From Lentisphaeria bacterium (GTDB lineage Bacteria; Verrucomicrobiota; Lentisphaeria; Victivallales; Victivallaceae), in NCBI GenBank assembly GCA_018265615.1, contig JABLYX010000028.1, positions 1-55,299 on the forward strand: a DNA stretch of 55,299 nt, written 5' to 3'. Positions 9,142 through 17,493 of this stretch are shown here, piece after piece. The stretch's first letter is position 1. Every line of letters begins with the position of its first letter. The notes below the pieces were generated by a model that made no database searches, was not told the origin of the DNA, and was given only the letters and a program-made list of their open reading frames with translations. A program made the position numbers and the translations under genes.

Positions 9142-10245
9142 TCAGGTTAGGTTTGCGATTGATTCACGTCCGATGTATCTGTAGGGGTAAAGCTTCATCC
9201 CGGGGGAGGGGAGTCCGCCGCAGATGATGTCCAGCGCGTCGCGGCACTGCTGGAGGTATTCGCCGGCGACGATGCTCCCGGCCGGGTAGAGCTGCTCCAT
9301 GATGCTGCCGTCGTCCTCGCAGACCACGCTGATGTCGTCCGGGATGCGGAAGCCTGCGAGTTGGAGCACACGGCGCCCGGTGAGCGCCCCCATGCCGCTG
9401 TAATAGATGAGGGCGGTCAGCCCCAGCGAGCGGATCTCGCCGAGGTGGAGGCGCGTGATTTTTTCCGCCGCCTGAGCCGAATTCTCCCACGACTTGATTG
9501 TGGCCGGGAAATGGGTCACGGAGACCCCGGCCGCCTCGGCCGCGGCGCTGATCCCGGCGAAGCGCATCCGGGTCAGGTCGCACTCCGGTTCGTTGCGGAT
9601 GTAGCCGATCCTCCGGTGGCCCGCGCGCGCCAGCGCCTCGACGCAGAGCCGCCCCGCCTGCGCGGAGTCGAGTGACAGGATCGTGACGTTCTCCGCCGCA
9701 TTCTCATAAAGGTTGTTGCTGTTGATCATCACGACCGGGAACGGCAGCGCGTTCAGGTAGCCGATCAGCTCCTCGGATTTTGCGCCGGGGTCGGAATTCA
9801 TGACGATGCCGGCAAGCTGCCGCGACGCTTTCACCGATTCGATGATCGCCGGGATGTCCGCCTCCTGTCCCATGCGGTAGTTGATGATCGACACCTTGTT
9901 CTGCCGGGCGTAGGTGAGGACCGTGTGCTCCATGTTCCAGAGCGACTCCGCGAAGTAGTCCGTGCGCAGAAAGAGCACGGTTCTGCCGGAGCCGTTCATC
10001 TCCTCCGGAAAATTCTCCTCGCGGGCCGCCGCGCTGCAGCTCACCATCCCCGAGCCGCGGCGGCAGCGGACCACGCCGTCCCGTTCGAGGTCGCGGATCG
10101 CGCGGCTCACCGGCGACTGCGACGCGCCGAATTTCCGCATCAGCTCCTGCACGGTCGGCATCTTCTGCCGCGACTCCGGCTTCAGCGCCTCCTCCAGCAG
10201 GAACGCTTTGATCCGGTCGTATTTGCTTGCACAGGTCTGTTCCAT
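9142..10245 (-). CDS. GntR-type transcription regulator with periplasmic-binding-protein-like sensor
   Basis: 367 residues. The first 75 form a GntR winged helix (KYDRIKAFLLEEAL, MPTVQELMRKFGASQSPVSRAIRDLERDGVVRCRRGSG). Residues 85-360 match the type 1 periplasmic-binding fold used by LacI/GalR sensors (VMNSDPGAKSEELIGYLNALPFPVVMINS, RIGYIRNEPECDLTRMRFAG, SVVCEDDGSIMEQL). This GntR-head, LacI-body layout is that of AraR-type sugar repressors. It heads cassette A, ten bases before the pseudopilin gene, and most likely senses a sugar released by the hydrolase. Direct repeats of GATATAAT in its leader may be its operator. Confidence 0.9.
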   Translation of the reverse strand: MEQTCASKYDRIKAFLLEEALKPESRQKMPTVQELMRKFGASQSPVSRAIRDLERDGVVRCRRGSGMVSCSAAAREENFPEEMNGSGRTVLFLRTDYFAESLWNMEHTVLTYARQNKVSIINYRMGQEADIPAIIESVKASRQLAGIVMNSDPGAKSEELIGYLNALPFPVVMINSNNLYENAAENVTILSLDSAQAGRLCVEALARAGHRRIGYIRNEPECDLTRMRFAGISAAAEAAGVSVTHFPATIKSWENSAQAAEKITRLHLGEIRSLGLTALIYYSGMGALTGRRVLQLAGFRIPDDISVVCEDDGSIMEQLYPAGSIVAGEYLQQCRDALDIICGGLPSPGMKLYPYRYIGRESIANLT

Positions 10246-10250
10246 GATTC

Positions 10251-10288
10251 GATATAATCTTGCTTTGAAAGTAATATATTGATATAAT
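10251..10288 (-). promoter_or_regulatory. AT-rich leader with direct repeat GATATAAT (possible operator/promoter)
   Basis: GATATAAT occurs at 10251-10258 and again at 10281-10288, 30 bases apart, immediately before the regulator gene and in an otherwise GC-rich genome. The stretch also supplies TATATT/TATAAT-like -10 candidates for reverse transcription. Operator function is an inference. Confidence 0.35.
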
Positions 10289-10402
10289 TTCTTTGTTATA
10301 TATTATGATTGATTCCGGATGAAAAGTCAAGCGCGGAGGGGAAAAAAAACAGGAAAAACGGCGGCGGCGGGCGGAAAATGCGTGATTTCGCCCGGAGGGA
10401 GG

Positions 10403-10431
10403 TTGCAGGGGGGACGGTTTGGCGTTATCTT
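10403..10431 (+). promoter_or_regulatory. Probable promoter of the iorB-paaK-iorA operon
   Basis: TTGCAG (10403-10408), 17-base spacer, TATCTT (10426-10431), about 46 bases before the iorB start. The surrounding GGCGTTATCTTATAA closely matches the sequence before the phosphofructokinase gene (17426-17440) and the rRNA methyltransferase gene (40366-40380). Confidence 0.55.
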
Positions 10432-10477
10432 ATAAGGATAGTTCCCGGAACATGTTCGGAATGAGAGGCCCGTCAAA

Positions 10478-11050
10478 ATGATCACGAATATTCTGTTGAC
10501 CGGCGTCGGAGGGCAGGGGATCCTGCTCGCGGCGCGGATTATCGCTTCCGCCGCCCGGAGCGCCGGGTTCGACGTAACGACCAATGAGATCCACGGAATG
10601 GCCCAGCGCGGCGGATCCGTCACCGCCCAGATCCGCTACGGCGAAGAGGTGCTTTCCCCGCTGATCCTCGAGGGGACGGCCGATGCGATCGGCGCGCTCG
10701 AGCCGATCGAGGCGCTGCGTTACAGCCATTATCTGAAGCCGGGGGGGAGCGCGATCGTCGCGTCGCGCCCGATCATCCCTGTCACGGTTTCGAGCGGGCA
10801 GGCGGCCTATCCGGCCGATGCCGGGGAGCGTCTCGCGCGGACGTTCCCGAAGTTGAAGTTCATCGACTTCGATGCGGTTGCGCTGGAAAAGTTCAAGAAT
10901 CCGAAAACCGCGAACACGATCCTGCTGGGCGCCCTCTCCGCAGGGCTCTCCCTGCCGGAGACGGCCTGGCGCGATGCGGTCGCGAAGTGCGTGAAGCCCG
11001 CCTGTGCCGAACTGAATCTGAGTGCCTTTGAATATGGGAGAACCCTGTGA
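10478..11050 (+). CDS. iorB: Indolepyruvate:ferredoxin oxidoreductase, beta subunit
   Basis: Small subunit (190 residues) of the enzyme that oxidatively decarboxylates aryl-pyruvates (from Trp, Phe, Tyr) to aryl-acetyl-CoA with reduction of ferredoxin. It begins ITNILLTGVGGQGILLAARIIA, the diagnostic GxGGQGxxLA motif of the 2-oxoacid oxidoreductase gamma domain, followed by NEIHGMAQRGGSVTAQIRYG. The partner iorA lies in the same operon, separated only by paaK; the stop is two bases before the paaK start. Cytosolic. Confidence 0.95.
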   Translation: MITNILLTGVGGQGILLAARIIASAARSAGFDVTTNEIHGMAQRGGSVTAQIRYGEEVLSPLILEGTADAIGALEPIEALRYSHYLKPGGSAIVASRPIIPVTVSSGQAAYPADAGERLARTFPKLKFIDFDAVALEKFKNPKTANTILLGALSAGLSLPETAWRDAVAKCVKPACAELNLSAFEYGRTL

Positions 11051-11051
11051 T

Positions 11052-12341
11052 ATGAGCCGAGTCGAATTTTTCAATCCCGCGGCGGAGACGATGTCCGCCG
11101 ACGAGCTTCACGCACTGCGCGGCGAACGGCTGAAGGCGGTCGTGCGCCACGCCTCCGCGAACAACGCTTTCTTTGCCGGACGGTTCGAGCAGGCCGGCGT
11201 CGACGTCGCGGATTTCCGCGGCCTCGAGGACCTCGCGAAGCTGCCGACGATGTGCAAGGAGGATTTCCGCCGCGAATATCCGCTCGGGATGTGCTGCGTA
11301 GACAGGCGCGACATTGCCGAAATGCACATGTCCAGCGGCTCGACCGGAACCCCGGTCGTGATGCCGTACACCTCCGCCGACCTTGAACAGTGGGCCGAGT
11401 GCATGGCGCGCTGCTATGCGATGTCCGGCGCGCAGCCGCACGACGTCTGCCAGATCACGCCGGGGCTCGGGCTCTTCAACGGCGGTTTCGGCTGCTATCA
11501 CGGCGCGCGGAAGTACGGGATGTTCATCGTGCCGTGCGGCCCCGGCAACACGCTCCGGCAGATCAGGCTCGCGCGCGACTTCGGCAGCACGGTGCTGACC
11601 GCCGTGGTCAGCTACGGAATCCGCATCATGGAGGTCATGGAGGAGGAGAAAGCCTCTCTGCCCGACCTGAAGATCGGCATCTTCGGCGCGGAAACCTTCT
11701 CCGACGAAATGAAGAAGCGCCTCTCCTCCGGGCTCGGCATCGAGGTGTTCGACATCTACGGCATGACCGAGACCGGCGGCATCGGCACGCTCGGCATGGA
11801 CTGCAAAGATCACTCCGGCATCCATGTGTGGGAGGACCAGTACGCGATTGAAATCCTCGACCGCGACACGGGGGAAGAGGTTCCGGACGGCGGGGAAGGG
11901 GAGCTCGTCGTGACCTCCCTGACCCGCGGAGCGCTCCCGGTGATCCGTTTCCGCACGGGCGACCTGACCCGGGTGGTCCATCGCGGGAAGTGCGCCTGCG
12001 GCCGGACGCACCTGAAGATCGCGGGCGTGACCGGGCGCGTCGACGATATGCTCATCATCAAGGGCGTCAACTTTTTTCCGAAGCAGATCGAGCAGTCGCT
12101 GCTGAAGATTCCGGGTGTGCACCCGACCTATCAGATCATCATCGAAGAGGAGCACGGCGTGAAGAATCTGCACATCAACGTCGAGGCCGAACCCGGCGTG
12201 ACCGGCTACATGATCGAGAAGCAGCTGAAGGAGGATCTCGGCTTTTCGCCCGACGGCGACGTTTACGCCCCCGGAACCCTGCCCCGGCAGGAGGGGAAGG
12301 CGAAACGCGTCTTTTACCGCAAGGCGGAGGAGGGGAAATGA
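11052..12341 (+). CDS. paaK: Phenylacetate-CoA ligase family enzyme
   Basis: 429-residue adenylate-forming enzyme. The AMP-binding loop is MSSGSTGTPVVMPYT near residues 94-108; the core motif DIYGMTETGGIG and the later GELVVTSLTRGALPVIRFRTGDL are family signatures; VDDMLIIKGVNFFPKQIEQ marks the C-terminal domain. Family members ligate CoA to phenylacetate or related aryl acids using ATP. Between iorB and iorA it probably interconverts aryl-acetyl-CoA and the free acid, conserving ATP in the reverse direction during aromatic amino acid fermentation; the direction is an inference. I start at the ATG at 11052 just after the iorB stop. Its TGA overlaps the iorA ATG (ATGA). Confidence 0.93.
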   Translation: MSRVEFFNPAAETMSADELHALRGERLKAVVRHASANNAFFAGRFEQAGVDVADFRGLEDLAKLPTMCKEDFRREYPLGMCCVDRRDIAEMHMSSGSTGTPVVMPYTSADLEQWAECMARCYAMSGAQPHDVCQITPGLGLFNGGFGCYHGARKYGMFIVPCGPGNTLRQIRLARDFGSTVLTAVVSYGIRIMEVMEEEKASLPDLKIGIFGAETFSDEMKKRLSSGLGIEVFDIYGMTETGGIGTLGMDCKDHSGIHVWEDQYAIEILDRDTGEEVPDGGEGELVVTSLTRGALPVIRFRTGDLTRVVHRGKCACGRTHLKIAGVTGRVDDMLIIKGVNFFPKQIEQSLLKIPGVHPTYQIIIEEEHGVKNLHINVEAEPGVTGYMIEKQLKEDLGFSPDGDVYAPGTLPRQEGKAKRVFYRKAEEGK

Positions 12342-14080
12342 AAGAACTGCTCTCCGGCAACGAAGCGATCGCGCGCGGCGCGTGGGAGGCGGGGGTGAAG
12401 GTCGCCTCCGGCTATCCCGGCACACCGTCGACCGAAATCCTCGAGAACCTCGTGAAATTCAGGGAGGACGTCTATTGCGAATGGGCGCCGAATGAGAAGG
12501 TCGCGCTCGAAGTGGCGGCCGGCGCGGCCGTGACCGGCGTGCGCAGCCTCGTCACGATGAAGCACGTCGGGCTGAATGTCGCGGCCGATCCGCTGATGAC
12601 GCTCTCGTATATCGGGATCGTCGGCGGCATGGTCGTCGTGGTCGCGGACGACCCCGGCATGCACTCGTCGCAGACCGAGCAGGATACGCGCCACTACGGC
12701 AGGCTCGCGAAGATCCCGGTATTCGAGCCGGGCAGTGCGCGCGAGGCGGTCGAATTCATGAAGCAGGCATTTGAGGTTTCCGAGAAATACCGCTGCCCCG
12801 TGATCCTGCGCAGCACGACGAGCGTGAGCCATTCGCGCGCGCTCGTCGAAACCGGGGAGCGCATTCCGGCGGCCGAAGCGAAATTCGAGCGCAATCCGCC
12901 GCAGTTCGTGCCGATTCCGCTCTGGGGGCGCAAGCTCCGCGCGAAGGTTGAGGAGCGGGTCGCCGCGCAGGCGGCCGACGCCGCGGAGTCCGGACTGAAC
13001 CGGATTTTCGAGGGGGACGGCGGCCATGAGCTCGGAATCATCTCCGGCGGCATCGCCGCGCTGCATTGCCGCGACATCTTCCCGGAGGCCGATATCCTGA
13101 AGCTCGGCTGGGCGTGGCCGTTCCCGGACGCGCTCATCAGGCGGTTCGCCGCGAAGGTGAAGCGCCTGGTCGTGATCGAGGAGGCCGATCCGATCCTCGA
13201 AGAGCATGTGAAGTCGCTCGGCATCGCGTGCGACGGCAAGAACCTCGTGCCGCGCTGCGGCGAGCTCACGCCGATCCGGATCCGCGAAGTGCGCGCGAAA
13301 CTTTACGGCGAGCCGTTTGAAGCGCCGGTTCCGGCGGCGGAGGGGCTGCCGGGGCGCCCGCCGATCCTCTGCGCGGGATGCCCGCACCGCGGCATCTTCT
13401 TCGGGCTCGCGCAGTTCGACGTGATCGTGACGGGGGATATCGGCTGTTATAGCCTCGGCGTGTTTCCGCCGCTGTCGCGGACGGACATCATCCTCTGCAT
13501 GGGCGGCGGCTTCTCGTTGTCGCAGGGGATGGTCAAGGCGGGCGAGAAGCGTCCGGTGGTGGGGATCGTCGGCGACTCGACCTTCTTCCACTCCGGGATC
13601 ACGGGGCTGCTTGACATCGTCTACAACAAAGGGAATTCGACGCTGATCGTGGTGGACAACCGGACGACGGCGATGACGGGCCATCAGGACCACCCCGGAA
13701 CGGGACGGACGCTGATGGGCGAACCGACCGCCGCGGCTTCGATCGAAAAAATCGCGGAGGCGTGCGGCGTGAGGCGGATCCGGGTCGTGAACCCGTATGA
13801 CGTCGCTGAAGTGAAAGCCGCGCTGGCGGAAGAGCTTGCGGCGGACGAACCGTCGCTCGTCATCAGCCGTGCGCCGTGCATCCTCAAGGAACGCAAGCCG
13901 GTCGGGCCGCTGCTCGCCATCGACCCGGACAAGTGCCGGAACTGCAAACAGTGCCTGAAACTCGGCTGCCCGGCGATCGAAACGGCGGGAGGCGCGAAGC
14001 CCGCGATCAACGCTTTGCTCTGCAACGGCTGCACGCTCTGCCGCCAGCTCTGCAGATTCGGGGCGATCGGGGAAAAGTAA
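12338..14080 (+). CDS. iorA: Indolepyruvate:ferredoxin oxidoreductase, alpha subunit
   Basis: 580-residue large subunit. The N-terminal pyrimidine domain begins MKELLSGNEAIARGAWEAGVK with GYPGTPSTEI. The thiamine-diphosphate domain contains CAGCPHRG, TGDIGCYSLG and GDSTFFHSGITGLLDIVYN, with NRTTAMTGHQDHPGTG afterwards. The last 50 residues carry two [4Fe-4S] motifs, CRNCKQCLKLGCP and CNGCTLCRQLC. It works with IorB to make aryl-acetyl-CoA and reduced ferredoxin in the cytosol. The frame is open far upstream inside paaK, but the ATG at 12338 overlapping the paaK stop matches the family N-terminus. Confidence 0.96.
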   Translation: MKELLSGNEAIARGAWEAGVKVASGYPGTPSTEILENLVKFREDVYCEWAPNEKVALEVAAGAAVTGVRSLVTMKHVGLNVAADPLMTLSYIGIVGGMVVVVADDPGMHSSQTEQDTRHYGRLAKIPVFEPGSAREAVEFMKQAFEVSEKYRCPVILRSTTSVSHSRALVETGERIPAAEAKFERNPPQFVPIPLWGRKLRAKVEERVAAQAADAAESGLNRIFEGDGGHELGIISGGIAALHCRDIFPEADILKLGWAWPFPDALIRRFAAKVKRLVVIEEADPILEEHVKSLGIACDGKNLVPRCGELTPIRIREVRAKLYGEPFEAPVPAAEGLPGRPPILCAGCPHRGIFFGLAQFDVIVTGDIGCYSLGVFPPLSRTDIILCMGGGFSLSQGMVKAGEKRPVVGIVGDSTFFHSGITGLLDIVYNKGNSTLIVVDNRTTAMTGHQDHPGTGRTLMGEPTAAASIEKIAEACGVRRIRVVNPYDVAEVKAALAEELAADEPSLVISRAPCILKERKPVGPLLAIDPDKCRNCKQCLKLGCPAIETAGGAKPAINALLCNGCTLCRQLCRFGAIGEK

Positions 14081-14113
14081 AACGCGGATGCGGGGCCGGA
14101 GCCGCCGGCGCGG

Positions 14114-15016
14114 TCACCTGCCCGGTTGCTGCGGCGGGACGATCACCGGTTCCGGCGTTGCGGGCAGGTGACCTTTCAGTGTGAGAATCGCGATTTCGGG
14201 CGGGCAGAGGAAACGCAGCGGAACGATGCTCGTGCCGGTTCCGACCGTGATGAACACATTGTTCCTCCCCTCCGTGACGAGGCCGGAGGCGTAGCGCCGG
14301 TGATGGCGGGAGGGCAGCAGCGGCGGCCCGTAGAAGGGCAGCACGATCTGGCCGCCGTGCGTGTGGCCCGCCACCGCGAGCGCGGTGGGCTCCGGCAGCG
14401 TGTCGTAGATGTCCGGCGTATGGGTCATGACGATGCGCGGGAGCTGGTCCTTCGGCAGCAGCGTTTCCCAATCCGGACTCTCCTGCGTCCAGCCGTCGAT
14501 GATTCCGACGAGGTGGAAGCGTTTTCCTGCGAATTCGAGCTCGACGGAACGGTTCTCCAGCAGCGGAATGCCCGCCCTGCCGAACGCCCGGACAAAGTTT
14601 TCCTTTTTCTGCCAGTGGTCGTGGTTGCCGAGGACGGCGTAGACGCCGAGCGGCGCTTTGAGCTTCGCAAGCTCATCCGCGATCTCCTGCGGATCGGCCG
14701 ACTTGCCCGGACGCATTCCGGCGGCGAAATCGCCCGGCAGCAGGATCAGGTCGGGGGTTTCTGCATTTGTCCGCGCGACGATCGTGCGGAGCCGTGCGAG
14801 CGCGTCCGGGTCGTGTCTGACATGGAAATCCGCCACGACGGCGACCCGCAGCGGCGGGAGCGTCCAGTCGGCGGAGACCACCTCCGACCGGTTCACGGTC
14901 AACGATTCCGCCTCATACCGCATATAGGCGATCCCGCCGAAAAAGAGAAGCAGCAGAAGAATGACGCCGCACAGGAAGCCGCGCAGGAACCATCGCTTTG
15001 TCCGCTTCTTCGGCAT
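14114..15016 (-). CDS. Membrane-anchored calcineurin-like metallophosphoesterase (YkuE/YaeI-like)
   Basis: 300 residues. One transmembrane helix near residues 10-32 (FLRGFLCGVILLLLLFFGG) precedes a phosphoesterase domain with all metal-binding blocks: VVADFHVRHD, LLPGDFA, LGNHDHW, and VMTHTPD with GHTHGGQ. Relatives such as YkuE and YaeI are membrane-bound phosphodiesterases, some acting on lipid head groups such as UDP-diacylglucosamine; the substrate here is unknown. I start at the ATG at 15016, five bases after the ygiQ stop. The gene is last of a three-gene reverse unit converging on iorA. Confidence 0.9.
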   Translation of the reverse strand: MPKKRTKRWFLRGFLCGVILLLLLFFGGIAYMRYEAESLTVNRSEVVSADWTLPPLRVAVVADFHVRHDPDALARLRTIVARTNAETPDLILLPGDFAAGMRPGKSADPQEIADELAKLKAPLGVYAVLGNHDHWQKKENFVRAFGRAGIPLLENRSVELEFAGKRFHLVGIIDGWTQESPDWETLLPKDQLPRIVMTHTPDIYDTLPEPTALAVAGHTHGGQIVLPFYGPPLLPSRHHRRYASGLVTEGRNNVFITVGTGTSIVPLRFLCPPEIAILTLKGHLPATPEPVIVPPQQPGR

Positions 15017-15020
15017 GGCT

Positions 15021-16787
15021 TCAGAATTTTCTCCTCTTCGGCTTCGGCCGCTCCCAGCAGCGTTTCTCCGCAACCGGATCCTTCGCCGGGCCGGAGCGGC
15101 GCTTCTTCAGCACGCCGATCTGCTGGCGGCGTTCCGCCAGCCCGCGGTTCACGGGAATCGGCGTGCCGTCCGGCGCTTTGCCGGTGTAGTACATCGCGCC
15201 GCCCATCGTCATCGGCAGCGGAATGTAGTCCTGCACCTGCTGCAAACTCCACTTGTGTGTGTTCAGAAAGTCGTCGACCGTCTTCATCTCCTTCTCGGTG
15301 CAGCCCGGGAAGTTCGAGATGAAAAGCGGAATGAGGTACTGCTCCTTGCCGCACTCTTTGCTGATCTGGTCGAACACCTCCATGAACTTGTAGAAATCCC
15401 CGGCCGGGCTTTTGCGCATGAGCTTCAGCACGGTTGGGTTCAGGTGTTCCGGCGCGACCTTCATATGGCCGGAGACGTGGTACTGGATGATCTCCCGCAG
15501 CAGCTCCGGCTGGCGCAGCGCGAGGTCGAGCCGGATCCCGGAGTTGATGTAGAGGTGCTTCACCTTCGGGTGGCTGCGCATGCGGCGCAGCAGCCGGACC
15601 GTCTCTTTGCCCGTGCAGACGTAATTCGAGCATGGAACCGGATAGAGGCAGCTTGAACGTTTGCACCGTTTGCAGCGCTCCAGGTCGTAGCGGCTCTCGT
15701 AGATGTTGCCCGCCGCGCCGCCGACGTCGCTGATGGTCCCCTTGAAATAGGGTTGTTCCGTGATCGTGTCGAGCTCGCGCATGATCGAGTCCTCGCTGCG
15801 GCTCATGACGTGCCGCCCCTGGTGGACGACCAGCCCGCAGAAGGCGCAGCCGCCGGGGCAGCCGCGCACGGCCTGGATCGAATCCTTGATCGTCTCGTAA
15901 GCGGGGATCCGCCCTTTGTATTTCGGATGCGGCTTCCGGGCATAGGGCAGTTCGTGGACGCTGTCGAGCTCTTCCGGCTTCAGCGGCTCCGGCGGCGGCT
16001 CGACGACCAGCAGACGGTCGCCGTAACGCTGCAGCAGCCCGCGTCCGGTCTGGAAGTTCATCTCCTGCTCGACCATGATCGTCGCGGCCATCAGCGCATC
16101 CTTGTCTGCGAGCGTCTCCTCGTAGCCGGGGAGGTACAGATAACGGTCGCCGGGGTCGAACGCCTCCGCCGCTTTTTTGCCGAGCAGCCGGGCGGTTCCG
16201 CGGATGCCGTCAAGCGGCTCGTCCGCGGCGAAACGGCGGTAGACCTCCGGCGTCGGGCGTTCGCCCATGCCGTAGACGAGGATGTCCGCTTTCGAGTCGA
16301 GCAGCACCGTCGGCCGGATCTTGTCCTGCCAGTAGTCGTAGTGCGCGATGCGGCGGAAGCTCGCTTCGAGGCCGCCGAGCTGGATCCTGATGCCGGGGAA
16401 CGCCTGCTTGACCAGCTGCGCGTAAACGATCAGCGCATGCGGCGGGCGTTTGCCCGTTTCGCCGTTTTCGCTGAAGCAGTCGTCTTTGCGGAAGCGGCGC
16501 CCGACAGTGTAGATGTTCACCATGGAGTCCATGTTGCCCGAGGTCACGCCGACGCCGATGCGCGGCCGCCCCATGATTTTCAGCGCTTCGGGGTCCTTCC
16601 AGTCCGGCTGGGCGATGAGCCCGACGCGATAGCCGCAGGAGGTCAGCAGCCGCCCGATGATCGACACGCCGAACGACGGGTGGTCGACATAGCAGTCGCC
16701 GGTGATGAGCAGGATGTCCAGTTCGTCATAGCCGGCTTTCTCCATCTCTCTCCGGGTCGTGGGCAGAAATTCCGGCTGGGCGGTCAT
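15021..16787 (-). CDS. ygiQ: YgiQ family radical SAM protein
   Basis: 588 residues. The N-terminal third matches the YgiQ cobalamin-binding-like domain (DILLITGDCYVDHPSFGVSIIGRLL; GVTSGNMDSMVN). The radical SAM cluster site is RGCPGGCAFC, the CxxxCxxC triad. The C-terminal part has the YgiQ-specific VAPEHLNP and QDYIPLPMTMGGAMYYTG stretches. The reaction is unknown although the family is widespread. The ATG overlaps the stop of the upstream secreted-protein gene (ATGA). Confidence 0.95.
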   Translation of the reverse strand: MTAQPEFLPTTRREMEKAGYDELDILLITGDCYVDHPSFGVSIIGRLLTSCGYRVGLIAQPDWKDPEALKIMGRPRIGVGVTSGNMDSMVNIYTVGRRFRKDDCFSENGETGKRPPHALIVYAQLVKQAFPGIRIQLGGLEASFRRIAHYDYWQDKIRPTVLLDSKADILVYGMGERPTPEVYRRFAADEPLDGIRGTARLLGKKAAEAFDPGDRYLYLPGYEETLADKDALMAATIMVEQEMNFQTGRGLLQRYGDRLLVVEPPPEPLKPEELDSVHELPYARKPHPKYKGRIPAYETIKDSIQAVRGCPGGCAFCGLVVHQGRHVMSRSEDSIMRELDTITEQPYFKGTISDVGGAAGNIYESRYDLERCKRCKRSSCLYPVPCSNYVCTGKETVRLLRRMRSHPKVKHLYINSGIRLDLALRQPELLREIIQYHVSGHMKVAPEHLNPTVLKLMRKSPAGDFYKFMEVFDQISKECGKEQYLIPLFISNFPGCTEKEMKTVDDFLNTHKWSLQQVQDYIPLPMTMGGAMYYTGKAPDGTPIPVNRGLAERRQQIGVLKKRRSGPAKDPVAEKRCWERPKPKRRKF

Positions 16788-17317
16788 TTCCGGCCGACTC
16801 TCATGCTGCCGCTGCGCGGAACCGAGCGCGGAGCGGTGAAGCCGCGGCTGCCGAGATTCGTGAACGGGACCTCCAGGTCGGCGTTCTCCTTCGGCGGGAA
16901 CTCCGCGCGCAGGGTATGGTTCTCATCCTTCGTCCGGCCGACCCGGGTTGCGTCGAGGACGAAAAGCAGCGTGTATTTCTCGTTCGGATCCACGCGCTTG
17001 ACCTGCCAGTTTTCCGCATTGAAGCCGCCGTCGCCGATGCGCAGCGCGATGCACGGATAGCTCCTTCCGAACGCTTCAAGCGAATAGTCGTGGATCGAGA
17101 TTCCGCGCCCGGCGGCGACCCGCACCACAAGCGCCGCATAGATCTTCTGGTTGAATGCGACCGGGAACGCGAGCGGATCCTCGTTCGCGATATTCGGCTT
17201 GGCGGCGGAGAGCTCCGCCGCGAGGATCTCCCCGCTGCGGAACGGAAGGGATGCGGCCCCGGCCGGAATGGCGGCACAGAGCGCGAGCAACAGCAGTAAC
17301 GGCAGTTTTTTCATCAT
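16784..17317 (-). CDS. Secreted protein of unknown function
   Basis: 177 residues with a clear Sec signal peptide (MMKKLPLLLLLALCAAIPAGAA). The mature part is polar with alternating strand-like runs (KIYAALVVRVAAGRGISIHDYSLEAFGRSYP cut here into two strands; YTLLFVLDATRV). I recognise no catalytic motif. It is translationally coupled to ygiQ by an ATGA overlap, but YgiQ is cytosolic, so the coupling need not mean joint action. Two ATGs in tandem (17317 and 17314) are possible starts; GGAG lies about twelve bases upstream. Confidence 0.75.
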   Translation of the reverse strand: MMKKLPLLLLLALCAAIPAGAASLPFRSGEILAAELSAAKPNIANEDPLAFPVAFNQKIYAALVVRVAAGRGISIHDYSLEAFGRSYPCIALRIGDGGFNAENWQVKRVDPNEKYTLLFVLDATRVGRTKDENHTLRAEFPPKENADLEVPFTNLGSRGFTAPRSVPRSGSMRVGRK

Positions 17318-17407
17318 CTATCGACAACTCCGGTATATGGATTTACAGATGCGTCACGGACAAGGGAAATATAAGCCCGTTTTCGGGAAAATCAAGCGGA
17401 ACTCCGG

Positions 17408-17436
17408 TTGAAATTTCGCCTGTTCGGGGTTATTTT
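17408..17436 (+). promoter_or_regulatory. Probable promoter of the phosphofructokinase gene
   Basis: TTGAAA (17408-17413), 17-base spacer, TATTTT (17431-17436), in the context CGGGGTTATTTTATAAT. About 57 bases before the start codon. Confidence 0.55.
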
Positions 17437-17493
17437 ATAATTCCGAACCAATAACCCTGTCGGACGCCATGCGCCGGTTAACTAATTGGACAT

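Noticed and set aside
11990..12337. N-terminal extension of iorA into paaK
   Set aside because: The extra 116 codons are read out of frame through paaK, are Arg-rich and match no IorA domain; the ATG at 12338 is a standard coupled start.
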